In this document: piece after piece, positions 22,010-28,799 of the stretch
How the letters are laid out: each line of letters begins with the position of its first letter
How positions within the stretch are numbered: the first letter of the stretch is position 1
Assembly: GCF_016429285.1 (NCBI RefSeq)
Contig: NZ_JAELUI010000049.1
Span: 1 to 37,175, forward strand
Direction: 5' to 3'
DNA from: Ralstonia sp. ASV6
GTDB taxonomy: Bacteria; Pseudomonadota; Gammaproteobacteria; Burkholderiales; Burkholderiaceae
Length of the DNA stretch: 37,175 nucleotides
Position numbers and translations under genes: made by a program
The notes under the pieces: generated by a model
Seen by the model: the letters and a program-made list of their open reading frames with translations, nothing else
What the model was told of the DNA's origin: nothing
Databases searched by the model: none

Positions 22010-22372
22010 CTAGCCCCATCCTCGCTCTCGCTCGGCTTGACAGTTCAGGCAGCGCAGCGCGGTTGGCTGCGCTTGCAGGCGCAAGAATGGAATCGCCTCG
22101 CCGCAATCCATACAGATACCGTACTGCCCCTCCTGCATGCGTTGTCGTGCGGCATCGACCTGCGCAAGCTCGTTCCTGTAGTGAACAAGCATGATGTCGT
22201 TCGCCTGGTCTCCAGCTTCTTGATCCGCCAGGTCTGCATTCTCGACCGGTGCCTCGTGAGAGGCTGGTCTGGTCGCTGCGCGCAGTGTTGCCAGTTGACG
22301 CTGCGTGCGTGCCTCCTGTTCATCGAGCAATGTGTTGAGGCGCGTCCATTGATCCTCGGTAAAGCGATGCAT
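22010..22372 (-). CDS. DksA/TraR-type zinc finger protein
   Basis: A 120-residue protein with a long N-terminal coiled coil (residues about 5-75, including EDQWTRLNTLLDEQEARTQR) and a C-terminal C4 zinc finger: GICMDCGEAIP, then LRCLNCQ, with two C-x2-C pairs. It is like DksA in layout, which inserts its coiled coil into the secondary channel of RNA polymerase and works with ppGpp. The acidic tip residues here lie around ENADLADQEAGD. It is shorter than DksA itself (about 150). Start 22372 has AGGAG 7 bp upstream. It is the fifth gene of the stress operon, 46 bp after the flavodoxin gene. It suggests a second layer of transcription control during oxygen shortage. Confidence 0.88.
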   Translation of the reverse strand: MHRFTEDQWTRLNTLLDEQEARTQRQLATLRAATRPASHEAPVENADLADQEAGDQANDIMLVHYRNELAQVDAARQRMQEGQYGICMDCGEAIPFLRLQAQPTALRCLNCQAERERGWG

Positions 22373-22418
22373 GCACACTCTCCTGCGGTCGATCCGATGC
22401 GCCATCCCCGCTTAGGTT

Positions 22419-22949
22419 TCAGGCTTCTGTTGGTGAGAGCCAAGCCGGCCGGCGCCTGGATTGCTCCCACTTGCCGGCGGTCTGTACTTGTTCAATAAAT
22501 CCCGCGATCTCCTGCTGGGAAAGACCGCTGAGCACGTCACGCTGGCAAAGTGCCAGGACCGGTGCCGGAATGGCAGAGGTGATGCGCGCGACCTCTTCAA
22601 TGGCGCGGAACGCCCCGCGCGATGCCATGACGCAGATCACCGACAGGTTTGCCGAGAACGGTGATTGATCCGCCAGGAAATCCCGCATCGGCGAGGCCAG
22701 GTGGCCCATCCAAATGGGCGCCAGCACAACAACTTGGTCGACCTCATCCAGCGGTGGTCCTTCGTAGTGATACTTGGCGCGCTTGTGCAACAGCGCTTCA
22801 ATCACGCAGCGCAGATCGCCAAGAAAACCGGCACGCGGATACGCGTCCGCAACTTCGGCAAGCTGCCAACCGCTTTGCGCCGCCATCAGTTCAGCCACCT
22901 GGCGTGCCGTGCCGGTGCGCGAGTAGTAGACGATCAGGTTCTTTTCCAT
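22419..22949 (-). CDS. Flavodoxin-family protein
   Basis: A 176-residue flavodoxin-like protein. Visible: the N-terminal strand and FMN phosphate loop (LIVYYSRTGTARQVAELMA, with SRTGTA matching T/S-x-T-G-x-T/A), a middle VDQVVVLAPIWMGHLASPMR containing the P-x-W aromatic loop, and VICVMASRGAF for the third FMN contact. The C-terminal 45 residues are less conserved and end with basic residues. It could act as a one-electron or NAD(P)H-linked carrier, perhaps serving reductases of the low-oxygen set. It lies 46 bp after the triple-BON gene at 22996 and 46 bp before the DksA-like gene. Start 22949 has only a weak Shine-Dalgarno. Confidence 0.85.
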   Translation of the reverse strand: MEKNLIVYYSRTGTARQVAELMAAQSGWQLAEVADAYPRAGFLGDLRCVIEALLHKRAKYHYEGPPLDEVDQVVVLAPIWMGHLASPMRDFLADQSPFSANLSVICVMASRGAFRAIEEVARITSAIPAPVLALCQRDVLSGLSQQEIAGFIEQVQTAGKWEQSRRRPAWLSPTEA

Positions 22950-22995
22950 GGCAGATGTCTGGATTGGATCAAGGAGAAAGGTGCGCCCAACTCGG

Positions 22996-23649
22996 TCAGG
23001 TGCCCACCCAAAGATGGTCGATCACGGCGTGCACCCCAGGAGCATCCATGGCGGCCTCTCGCGCGGCGCGGCACTCATGCAGATTGCGCAGGGGGCCGTA
23101 CAGCGTGACCGTGCCATCCGCCACCACGACATTGATCCGTGCGGCATCGAGAACAGCCTGGCGCTGCAGCGCCTTGACGATGCGCTCGGACAGGTCTGCC
23201 GGGCCCGCAACCTCATGCAGCGTCAGCGCATTGGCAACCGATGTCACGCCGCGCACGCGTTGTACGGCATCCAGTGCCGCACGACGCTGGAAATCCTGAT
23301 CGACCTTGCCCCGCAAGGTCACGGCACCATCCTCGACCGTGACGTGGATGGCATCAGCAGGCACGGCAGTGTTCCAATGGAGTGCGTCGCCGATGGCCTG
23401 GGCAATCTCCTCATCCGGACGCCGCATATCGGGCGGCACGCGCACCTGCACGTGCACAACGAGCGCGGTAACACCCGACACGCGGCGAATCGCTTCCTCC
23501 GCGGCATGCTTGTCCGCAAAGCTATCGGCGCTGCCTGAGATCGTGACGACGCCGTTCTTGACGCGAATGGCAAACCGGTCGGCATCGACAGCCGGATCCC
23601 ATTGCAACTCCTCCTCCACATCGCTCTTGAGCTGGATGTCGTTCTTCAT
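22996..23649 (-). CDS. Triple BON-domain protein (OsmY-like), third gene of the stress operon
   Basis: A 217-residue protein with three BON domains (about residues 4-70, 77-142 and 150-215), for example VKNGVVTISGSADSFADKHA, VEDGAVTLRGKVDQDFQRRA and VADGTVTLYGPLRNLHECRA. No signal peptide is present. The ATG at 23649 is preceded by CAGGAG. It is paralogous to the last gene of the same operon (21331-21978), so a duplication within the operon is likely, later split by the flavodoxin and DksA-like genes or assembled from separate copies. It follows the two-domain universal stress protein after 27 bp. The role is unknown beyond association with stress. Confidence 0.9.
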   Translation of the reverse strand: MKNDIQLKSDVEEELQWDPAVDADRFAIRVKNGVVTISGSADSFADKHAAEEAIRRVSGVTALVVHVQVRVPPDMRRPDEEIAQAIGDALHWNTAVPADAIHVTVEDGAVTLRGKVDQDFQRRAALDAVQRVRGVTSVANALTLHEVAGPADLSERIVKALQRQAVLDAARINVVVADGTVTLYGPLRNLHECRAAREAAMDAPGVHAVIDHLWVGT

Positions 23650-23676
23650 GGCGATCTCCTGGAATAGTGTCAGGAC

Positions 23677-24516
23677 TCAGTGGGACATCAAGACCGGCAC
23701 GGTCATCGTCTTGAGCAGCGTGCGAGTCACCCCGCCGAGCACGAGTTCGCGCAGACGGCCGTGCCCATAGGCCCCCATCACGATCAGGTCAGCACCGAAA
23801 TCGGCAGCGCGCGATAGCAGCATCTCGCCAATCGCCACGTCGGAATCCACACAACGTGCCTCCTCAACCTTGGCCTCAATGCCATGTGCCAGCAGCGCGC
23901 GGGCGACCTGGCCCACTGTCGTGTCCTCCGCCCAATGCTGCGGCCGGTCACCCGTCATTTGCAGGACTTGTACGGCGTTTCCAGACATCAACGGCATCGC
24001 ATCATGCAGTGCACGTGCCGACTCCCGGCCACCGCTCCACCCCACCAGCACTCGCTGCGCCACACTCGTAAAGCGGCCGGCATACGGCACGACCAGTACC
24101 GGCCGGCCTGACTCAAGGATCAGCGTTTCAACAAAATCGGGGGCAACAAAACTCTCGGCGTCGCTGGTGTCTTCCTGGCCGACCACCAGCAGGTCCGCCT
24201 CACGAGCCTGGCGCAACACCTCAGCCAGCGGATCACCGTCGACTGACCGCCATTCCGTCTCCACAGGAACGGATTGCATCGCCTCACGAAAACGCGCATG
24301 CACAACGTCCCGAACACGGTCGCGCCGGTTGCGGTCTTCTTCCAGGTAATGCGCTGCGCCTTCCATCCGGTAGAACCAGTTCGGGCTTGGCGCAAAGCTT
24401 GCGTAGACAGCGATGAGCTTTGCGTGGTGCGCCTGTGCGTAGCACGCGGCAAGACTGAGGCGGCGCACCGCGCGCTCGCTGGCATCCAGATGCACCATCA
24501 CGCTGGCATAAGTCAT
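23677..24516 (-). CDS. Tandem-domain universal stress protein
   Basis: A 279-residue protein with two universal-stress (Usp) domains: 1 to about 145 and 150-279. The first starts TYASVMVHLDASERAVRRLS and ends DLLVVGQEDTSDAE, lacking the ATP motif. The second ends DLIVMGAYGHGRLRELVLGG with a partial G-x2-G-x9-G motif where the usual final Ser is not present. It may therefore bind nucleotide weakly or not at all. Start 24516 has GAGG 7 bp upstream; the upstream frame to 24552 is not typical. It is the second gene of the six-gene stress operon, 35 bp after the single-domain Usp gene. Such tandem Usps are common in anaerobic or dormancy regulons (ANR in Pseudomonas, DosR in Mycobacterium). Confidence 0.92.
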   Translation of the reverse strand: MTYASVMVHLDASERAVRRLSLAACYAQAHHAKLIAVYASFAPSPNWFYRMEGAAHYLEEDRNRRDRVRDVVHARFREAMQSVPVETEWRSVDGDPLAEVLRQAREADLLVVGQEDTSDAESFVAPDFVETLILESGRPVLVVPYAGRFTSVAQRVLVGWSGGRESARALHDAMPLMSGNAVQVLQMTGDRPQHWAEDTTVGQVARALLAHGIEAKVEEARCVDSDVAIGEMLLSRAADFGADLIVMGAYGHGRLRELVLGGVTRTLLKTMTVPVLMSH

Positions 24517-24551
24517 GATCGATCCTCGCTCTGAGTCAAAAGAAGAACGCA

Positions 24552-25052
24552 CTAGGCAATGGCAAGGTTCGTCAGCGGTTCGGTGCCCGCGCGCTCGGTT
24601 TCAGGCGGAACGGCCCGCACCAGCAGCACCGGCAGCGTGCTTTGTCGCGTGACGCTTTCCGCCACGCTACCGAGCAAGATCCGGCGGAAGCCGCGTCGGC
24701 CATGCGTTCCGAGCACCAGCAGCTTGGCGTCGGCGTCGCGCGCGGCCTGTTCGATCGCATAGCCCACATCAAAGGCGCCAAGCGGGTCGTTCACGAGCTG
24801 CGTCTTGACGCGTGCACCGGCTTTCTCAGCCGTGGCTTTTGCACTCGCTACGATCTGCTTGCCGGACTCGATCAGCATCTCGGTGAACCCGGCCACGTCG
24901 ATATAACCGACGTCGTACCTCAGGTAGTTGTTGTCGATCACGTGAGCAATGATCAGCTCCGCGTCGAGCTTCAGGGCAAGCTGAATGGCTTCGTCCAAAG
25001 CCCGATCCGCCGTTGGACTGCCGTCTACCGCTACCAGGATCCTGTCGTACAT
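24552..25052 (-). CDS. Universal stress protein, ATP-binding type, first gene of the stress operon
   Basis: A 166-residue single-domain Usp. It starts MYDRILVAVDGSPTADRALD (conserved first strand and Asp) and ends with GTHGRRGFRRILLGSVAESV, a complete G-x2-G-x9-G-S motif for ATP binding. Residues 45-70 contain YLRYDVGYIDVAGFTEMLIE. The C-terminal 20 residues are a hydrophilic tail. Start 25052 has GGAGG 6 bp upstream. It opens the operon Usp / tandem Usp / triple BON / flavodoxin / DksA-like / triple BON, with gaps of 27 to 46 bp throughout, and has an FNR-type box upstream (25135-25148). A similar protein at 27171-27626 shares the fold and ATP motif. Confidence 0.93.
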   Translation of the reverse strand: MYDRILVAVDGSPTADRALDEAIQLALKLDAELIIAHVIDNNYLRYDVGYIDVAGFTEMLIESGKQIVASAKATAEKAGARVKTQLVNDPLGAFDVGYAIEQAARDADAKLLVLGTHGRRGFRRILLGSVAESVTRQSTLPVLLVRAVPPETERAGTEPLTNLAIA

Positions 25053-25107
25053 GATGCGCCTCCATATTGAATCGGCCGAGCGCCCGAGCACGGGCTAACG
25101 TGACTCC

Positions 25108-25148
25108 ATGTTGGACCACCGGATGGATTGCCCCTTGATTTACATCAG
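25108..25148 (-). promoter_or_regulatory. FNR-type box and -10 element for the six-gene stress operon
   Basis: TTGATTTACATCAG (25135-25148) has one mismatch. Read toward the universal stress gene it is CTGAT-N4-ATCAA, with the proximal half perfect. The hexamer exactly 21 bp away, CAACAT (25113-25108), matches TATAAT at only three positions, so this -10 is the weakest of the set. Confidence 0.6.
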
Positions 25149-25180
25149 CGTTTTCCCATGCGTGAAGAGGGTGCGGCCGC

Positions 25181-25221
25181 TTGATCTACCTCAAAAACCT
25201 CTGCGCACCTTTCACTAGACT
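25181..25221 (+). promoter_or_regulatory. FNR-type box and -10 element for the CBS / DUF2892 / alcohol dehydrogenase operon
   Basis: TTGATCTACCTCAA (25181-25194) has one mismatch; TAGACT (25216-25221) follows after exactly 21 bp. The neighbouring box at 25135-25148 serves the opposite direction: swapping the assignments gives no -10 at the right distance. The predicted start is near 25228, giving a 110-nt leader to the ATG at 25338. Confidence 0.65.
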
Positions 25222-25337
25222 TTTCTGTTGCCCACAGATCCCCCTCCTGCAACGGAGGACGACAACATCTTGTGCGGGATCAACTTCTGGAACTTGTCCG
25301 TTCTTATAGTGAACACGTACGCGCATCGGAGTCCAGC

Positions 25338-25835
25338 ATGAGGGTCAATGAGATTTGCTCGCGCCGCATCGTCCACGTTCCGGTCTCCGCAACGCTGCAG
25401 ACGGTCGCACGCCTGATGCGAGACCAATGCCTGCGAGCGTTGTTCGTAACAGAACACGTCGTCACAGGCATGCGGGTTGTCGGGATCGTGACGGACCGCG
25501 ACATGGTGGTACACGGCATTGCCAGCCAGGCCGATTGCGCGCAAACCACCGTGTCCGAAGTCATGACGCGCGGCGTGCTGACCATTCAGGGACATGCGGT
25601 CATCAGCGAGGCACTGCGCACCATGCTCGGTCACGGCCTGCACCGCCTTGCGGTGATTGACGATCAGCAGCAGCTCATCGGCATGCTGACCCTGGATGAC
25701 ACTATCCGCGCGATAGGCGGCGAATGGACGCTGCTGGCCGGCATTCTCGGCCGCGACCGATGCACCGACCATGGTTCCGAAACCCTGTCTCCGCTAACTG
25801 TTTCGGACGTCCGCCCTATTTCGTTTCATCAGTAG
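25338..25835 (+). CDS. Tandem CBS-domain protein, first gene of its operon
   Basis: A 165-residue stand-alone CBS pair. CBS1 is at about residues 7-65 (TLQTVARLMRDQCLRALFVT, then VVGIVTDRDMVVHGI) and CBS2 at about 75-130 (VSEVMTRGVLTIQGHAVISE, then HRLAVIDDQQQLIGMLTLDD). The start MRVNEICSRR at 25338 has GGAG 6 bp upstream and matches the paralogue at 11730 (MRVQDVCSHN); a GTG at 25272 is less likely. The 30-residue C-terminal tail is not conserved. It begins an operon with a DUF2892 membrane protein (10 bp) and an alcohol dehydrogenase. CBS pairs sense adenylate levels; the partner is unknown. Confidence 0.9.
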   Translation: MRVNEICSRRIVHVPVSATLQTVARLMRDQCLRALFVTEHVVTGMRVVGIVTDRDMVVHGIASQADCAQTTVSEVMTRGVLTIQGHAVISEALRTMLGHGLHRLAVIDDQQQLIGMLTLDDTIRAIGGEWTLLAGILGRDRCTDHGSETLSPLTVSDVRPISFHQ

Positions 25836-25845
25836 GAGTGCAGCC

Positions 25846-26028
25846 ATGTTTCCCAATGTTGGAACAGCCGACCGTATCGTTCGCATCCTCATCGGCGTCG
25901 TGATGATTCTGCTGGCGCTGTTCAGCAAGGTACCGGCCTGGGTTGGATGGCTTGGCCTGGTGCCTCTGATCACCGGCCTCATCCGCATGTGTCCGGTCTA
26001 TTGGATGATGGGCATCGGCCGAGACTGA
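25846..26028 (+). CDS. DUF2892 small inner membrane protein
   Basis: A 60-residue membrane protein of the DUF2892 type (YgaP membrane part-like). It begins MFPNVGTADRIVRILIGVVM, has two hydrophobic helices (residues about 13-29 and 33-48, the second around VGWLGLVPLITGLI) and a conserved Cys-Pro in RMCPVYWMMGI. The family is often found next to sulfurtransferases or in anaerobic/stress regulons; the cysteine could take part in sulfur or redox chemistry, but that is inference. TAGGAG stands upstream of the ATG. It lies 10 bp after the CBS gene and 50 bp before the alcohol dehydrogenase. Confidence 0.88.
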   Translation: MFPNVGTADRIVRILIGVVMILLALFSKVPAWVGWLGLVPLITGLIRMCPVYWMMGIGRD

Positions 26029-26078
26029 GCGTTCCGCACCCTCCGGACTGACCGGGTGCGGTGCGTCTGGAGACGCCA

Positions 26079-27089
26079 ATGCGAGAATCCATGCGAGCCA
26101 TGGTCCACGAAAGCACGGCGGCGCCACTGCAGTGGCGAGAGGTGCCTGTGCCGGCTCCCGGGCCGGGAGAAGTCCGGATCACCGTGTCCGTGTGTGGAGT
26201 CTGCCGTACCGACCTGCACATCGTGGATGGTGAACTTCCGCATCCCAAGGCATCGCTCATTCCCGGCCACGAAATCGTGGGTGTCGTCGAGTCCTGTGGC
26301 CCAGGCGTTTCTTCGCCAGCGCCGGGTGAGCGAGTTGGCGTGCCCTGGCTTGGCTGGACATGCGGCGCCTGCCCGTTCTGCTTGAGCGGGCACGAGAACC
26401 TGTGCGACCACCCCGCCTTCACGGGCTACACGCGTGATGGCGGCTATGCCGAGTACGTGGTCTGCGATGCCCGGTACTGCCTGCCGATTCCACAGCGGTA
26501 TGACGACGCGCATGCGGCCCCGCTGCTGTGCGCCGGTCTGATCGGCTATCGGACGCTACGCATGGCTGGAGATGCACGTCGAATCGGCATCTATGGCTTT
26601 GGCGCGGCAGCCCACCTGGTCACCCAGATTGCCGTGGCGGAGCAGCGCAAAGTCTTCGCCTTCACACGCCCCGCAGACACAGCTGCACAGCAGCTTGCCC
26701 TGGAGACAGGCGCCAGTTGGGCTGGATCGAGCGACCAATCCGCGCCGGAGTTGCTGGATGCGGCCTTGATCTTTGCTCCGGTTGGGGCGCTCATACCACA
26801 AGCCCTGCTAGCTGTCGCCAAGGGTGGTGCCGTGGTCTGTGGCGGCATTCACATGAGCGATATTCCGTCGTTCCCGTACCGGCTGCTGTGGGAGGAACGC
26901 AAACTCATGTCGGTGGCCAATCTGACCCGCGCGGATGGCCTTGCGCTGATGCAGGCGGCATCGGCAATCCCGTTAAAGGTGCATGTCACAACGTACCGGC
27001 TGCAAGATGCCAACGCCGCGCTGGATGACCTGCGCACGGGGCGCGTTGCCGGCGCCGCAGTGTTGAGGGTCGCGCCTGATAAGCGTTGA
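26079..27089 (+). CDS. Zinc-dependent alcohol dehydrogenase (AdhA-like)
   Basis: A 336-residue medium-chain zinc dehydrogenase. Visible: catalytic zinc ligands in GVCRTDLHIVDGELPHP and PGHEIVGVVESCG, structural zinc cysteines in CGACPFCLSGHENLCD, the substrate-side CAGLIGYRTLRMAGD, and a cofactor motif GFGAAAH in place of the common GxGxxG. The sequence HPKASLIPGHE and LWEERKLMSVANLTR are typical of the AdhA group. The start at 26079 has GGAG 7 bp upstream; the frame opens at a GTG at 26061. It is the third gene of the CBS / DUF2892 operon. The next FNR-type promoter (27086-27126) overlaps its stop codon. It probably reduces acetaldehyde or similar carbonyls to dispose of NADH; the substrate is not shown by sequence. 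Confidence 0.9.
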   Translation: MRESMRAMVHESTAAPLQWREVPVPAPGPGEVRITVSVCGVCRTDLHIVDGELPHPKASLIPGHEIVGVVESCGPGVSSPAPGERVGVPWLGWTCGACPFCLSGHENLCDHPAFTGYTRDGGYAEYVVCDARYCLPIPQRYDDAHAAPLLCAGLIGYRTLRMAGDARRIGIYGFGAAAHLVTQIAVAEQRKVFAFTRPADTAAQQLALETGASWAGSSDQSAPELLDAALIFAPVGALIPQALLAVAKGGAVVCGGIHMSDIPSFPYRLLWEERKLMSVANLTRADGLALMQAASAIPLKVHVTTYRLQDANAALDDLRTGRVAGAAVLRVAPDKR

Positions 27090-27126
27090 TGTGCGTCAAT
27101 GGGGATCCCACCATGCGGGCTACGCT
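27086..27126 (+). promoter_or_regulatory. FNR-type box and -10 element for the third universal stress protein
   Basis: TTGATGTGCGTCAA (27086-27099) has one mismatch, and TACGCT (27121-27126) follows after exactly 21 bp. The box overlaps the stop codon of the upstream alcohol dehydrogenase gene. Predicted leader about 38 nt. Confidence 0.65.
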
Positions 27127-27170
27127 GGTGACAAGCGGCACCGTCCCGCATGATCCCTTTGGAGGCCACC

Positions 27171-27626
27171 ATGTACCAACGCATCCTGCTCGCTATCGAT
27201 GGAAGTCATGCATCGCTCCTTGCGCTGCATCAGGCCATTGTCGTAGGCAAAGCCACCGGCGCAGAGGTCGAGGCCTTGTTTGTGGCTGACAGTTCAGACC
27301 TGACCTTCGACATGGTCGGCTGCGATGCAATTGCCTACGCAAAGCGCGTGCTTGAGGTAGGTCGGGAAACCCTGGCCAGCGCAGCAAGCAAGCTGGAAAC
27401 AGCTGGCGTCAAACACTCGACCAAACTGCTGGAAAAGGGCATCGCCCCCGGCCAGATCTCGACGACGATCGTGGCGGAAGCGAACGAAACCGGAGCGGAC
27501 CTGATCGTGCTCGGCACGCACGGCCGGCGTGGGCTCAACCATCTGGTCCTGGGCAGCGTGGCCGAAGGTGTCGTTCGCAAGACCAACAAGCCTGTGCTGA
27601 TGGTGCGCAGCGAGGTTGAAGAATAG
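27171..27626 (+). CDS. Universal stress protein, ATP-binding type
   Basis: A 151-residue single-domain Usp starting MYQRILLAIDGSHASLLALH and ending with GTHGRRGLNHLVLGSVAEGV, the complete G-x2-G-x9-G-S ATP motif. Start 27171 has GGAGG upstream; the frame opens earlier at 27150 (MIPLEAT), which overlaps the Shine-Dalgarno. It resembles the Usp at 24552-25052, but the region after the first strand differs, so they are separate members rather than a recent copy. It has its own FNR-type promoter and is the last gene of the low-oxygen block. The next gene, a LysR regulator, converges with it. Confidence 0.93.
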   Translation: MYQRILLAIDGSHASLLALHQAIVVGKATGAEVEALFVADSSDLTFDMVGCDAIAYAKRVLEVGRETLASAASKLETAGVKHSTKLLEKGIAPGQISTTIVAEANETGADLIVLGTHGRRGLNHLVLGSVAEGVVRKTNKPVLMVRSEVEE

Positions 27627-27748
27627 GACGCCGCGCGCGCTGACGCGCAACCGCCTAGTGGATGTGTGCTGCCTTAGCCCGTTGCGTTGCAGGCCGGCAC
27701 GAACGCTGTAGAGCGAGCAAGCCTGTGGGGCTCCAACCCGCGTTGGTT

Positions 27749-27772
27749 GATGGTCAGCGCCTGCCGACCATC
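27749..27772. repeat. Inverted repeat downstream of the LysR gene
   Basis: GATGGTC (27749-27755) and GACCATC (27766-27772) form 7-bp arms with a 10-nt loop, next to the stop codon of the LysR gene and between convergent genes. It may aid termination, but there is no T-tract. It also marks the right border of the FNR-linked block. Confidence 0.3.
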
Positions 27773-27778
27773 GATGCA

Positions 27779-28690
27779 TCACAGGCTCAACGCGCCAGCA
27801 ACCCCAGGAGCAACAGAAAAATCCACCTGCGCCTGCGCCAACGGCTGCATGGCCGCGATCAGCGCACGCGCATCTCCGCGCCGCCACTGGAAGGCATAGT
27901 GCAACGGCGCCAGCGGGGTACGTGCCCCCACCGCGCGCAAGTTCAGCGCACGCACCCAGTACGCGGGCAAAAACCCCACGCCCACGCCCTGCCGCAGCAT
28001 GCCCGCCACGGCGCCCCAGCTGTTGCACACAATGCGCTCTTGCACCGTGGCACGGTTGGCCAGCAACCAGTCGTCCAGCAGCCGCGTGGTGCCAGCGCCG
28101 GCCGGCAGCGTGACCAGCGGGTGGCGTTGTAGCAGCGCGACCGCGCCCTGGCGGCCTGCGCCCGGCAGGCTGGGGGCAGCGGCCCAGGCAAAGTGGGCGG
28201 CACCCACAGGCTGCGACAGCAGCTCGCTGCGCGAAGACCGGCCCGCAATCACGGCAAAGTCCAGTTCGCCATCCGCCAGGCGGCGTTCCAGCACGCCCCC
28301 CACATCCACGTATGGCTCCAACCCCAACTGCGGATGCGCTTGCCGCGCCGCCGCCACAAAGGCCGGTAACCAGGTCAGCGCGGAAAGGTCACCCACCCCA
28401 AAGCGGCAGTGACCCGTGAGCTCGGCCCGCGCATCCAGTGTCTGGCCCAGCGCCGCCATGGCATTGAGCACACCAAGCGCGGCGGGCAGCAGGCGCTCGC
28501 CTGCCTCGGTGAGGGCCGCGCGATGGCCGCTGCGGTCAAACAGCGACTGGCCCAGTGTGGCTTCAAGCTCAGCAATGCGCTTAGACAGCGACGACACCGA
28601 CAGGTGCACACGCTCGGCCGCAGTGGCGAAATTGGCGCAGGTTGCAGCCCACCAGAAGGCTTCAAGCTGCTTGATCGACGGTTGAGGCAT
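27779..28690 (-). CDS. LysR-family transcriptional regulator
   Basis: A 303-residue LysR-type regulator. The N-terminal winged helix (residues 1-60) contains LEAFWWAATCANFATAAERV and HLSVSSLSKRIAELEATLGQ. The effector domain follows (about 90-295), including GVGDLSALTWLPAFVAAA and MLRQGVGVGFLPAYWV. It is divergent from an FMN-dependent hydroxy-acid dehydrogenase gene whose frame opens at 28692, and an inverted repeat (28708-28741) in between could be its operator. It probably controls that gene and the MFS transporter after it. The inducer is likely a hydroxy acid, by context only. Confidence 0.92.
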   Translation of the reverse strand: MPQPSIKQLEAFWWAATCANFATAAERVHLSVSSLSKRIAELEATLGQSLFDRSGHRAALTEAGERLLPAALGVLNAMAALGQTLDARAELTGHCRFGVGDLSALTWLPAFVAAARQAHPQLGLEPYVDVGGVLERRLADGELDFAVIAGRSSRSELLSQPVGAAHFAWAAAPSLPGAGRQGAVALLQRHPLVTLPAGAGTTRLLDDWLLANRATVQERIVCNSWGAVAGMLRQGVGVGFLPAYWVRALNLRAVGARTPLAPLHYAFQWRRGDARALIAAMQPLAQAQVDFSVAPGVAGALSL

Positions 28691-28707
28691 CGTGATTTTT
28701 TTTCTTA

Positions 28708-28741
28708 AAAGCGAACATAGTCATTCTAAATATTTCGCTTT
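28708..28741. promoter_or_regulatory. Candidate LysR operator in the divergent region
   Basis: AAAGCGAA (28708-28715) and TTCGCTTT (28734-28741) are perfect 8-bp arms 18 bp apart, in a 109-bp AT-rich region between the LysR gene and the hydroxy-acid dehydrogenase. A further TTCGC lies at 28744. The AT-rich spacer and dyad fit a LysR site plus promoter, and no other candidate is visible. Confidence 0.45.
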
Positions 28742-28799
28742 AATTCGCAAAACCGTCGCCCTACAGTGTCGCAGCTTTTTGGAGCAATCCGCATTCCCC

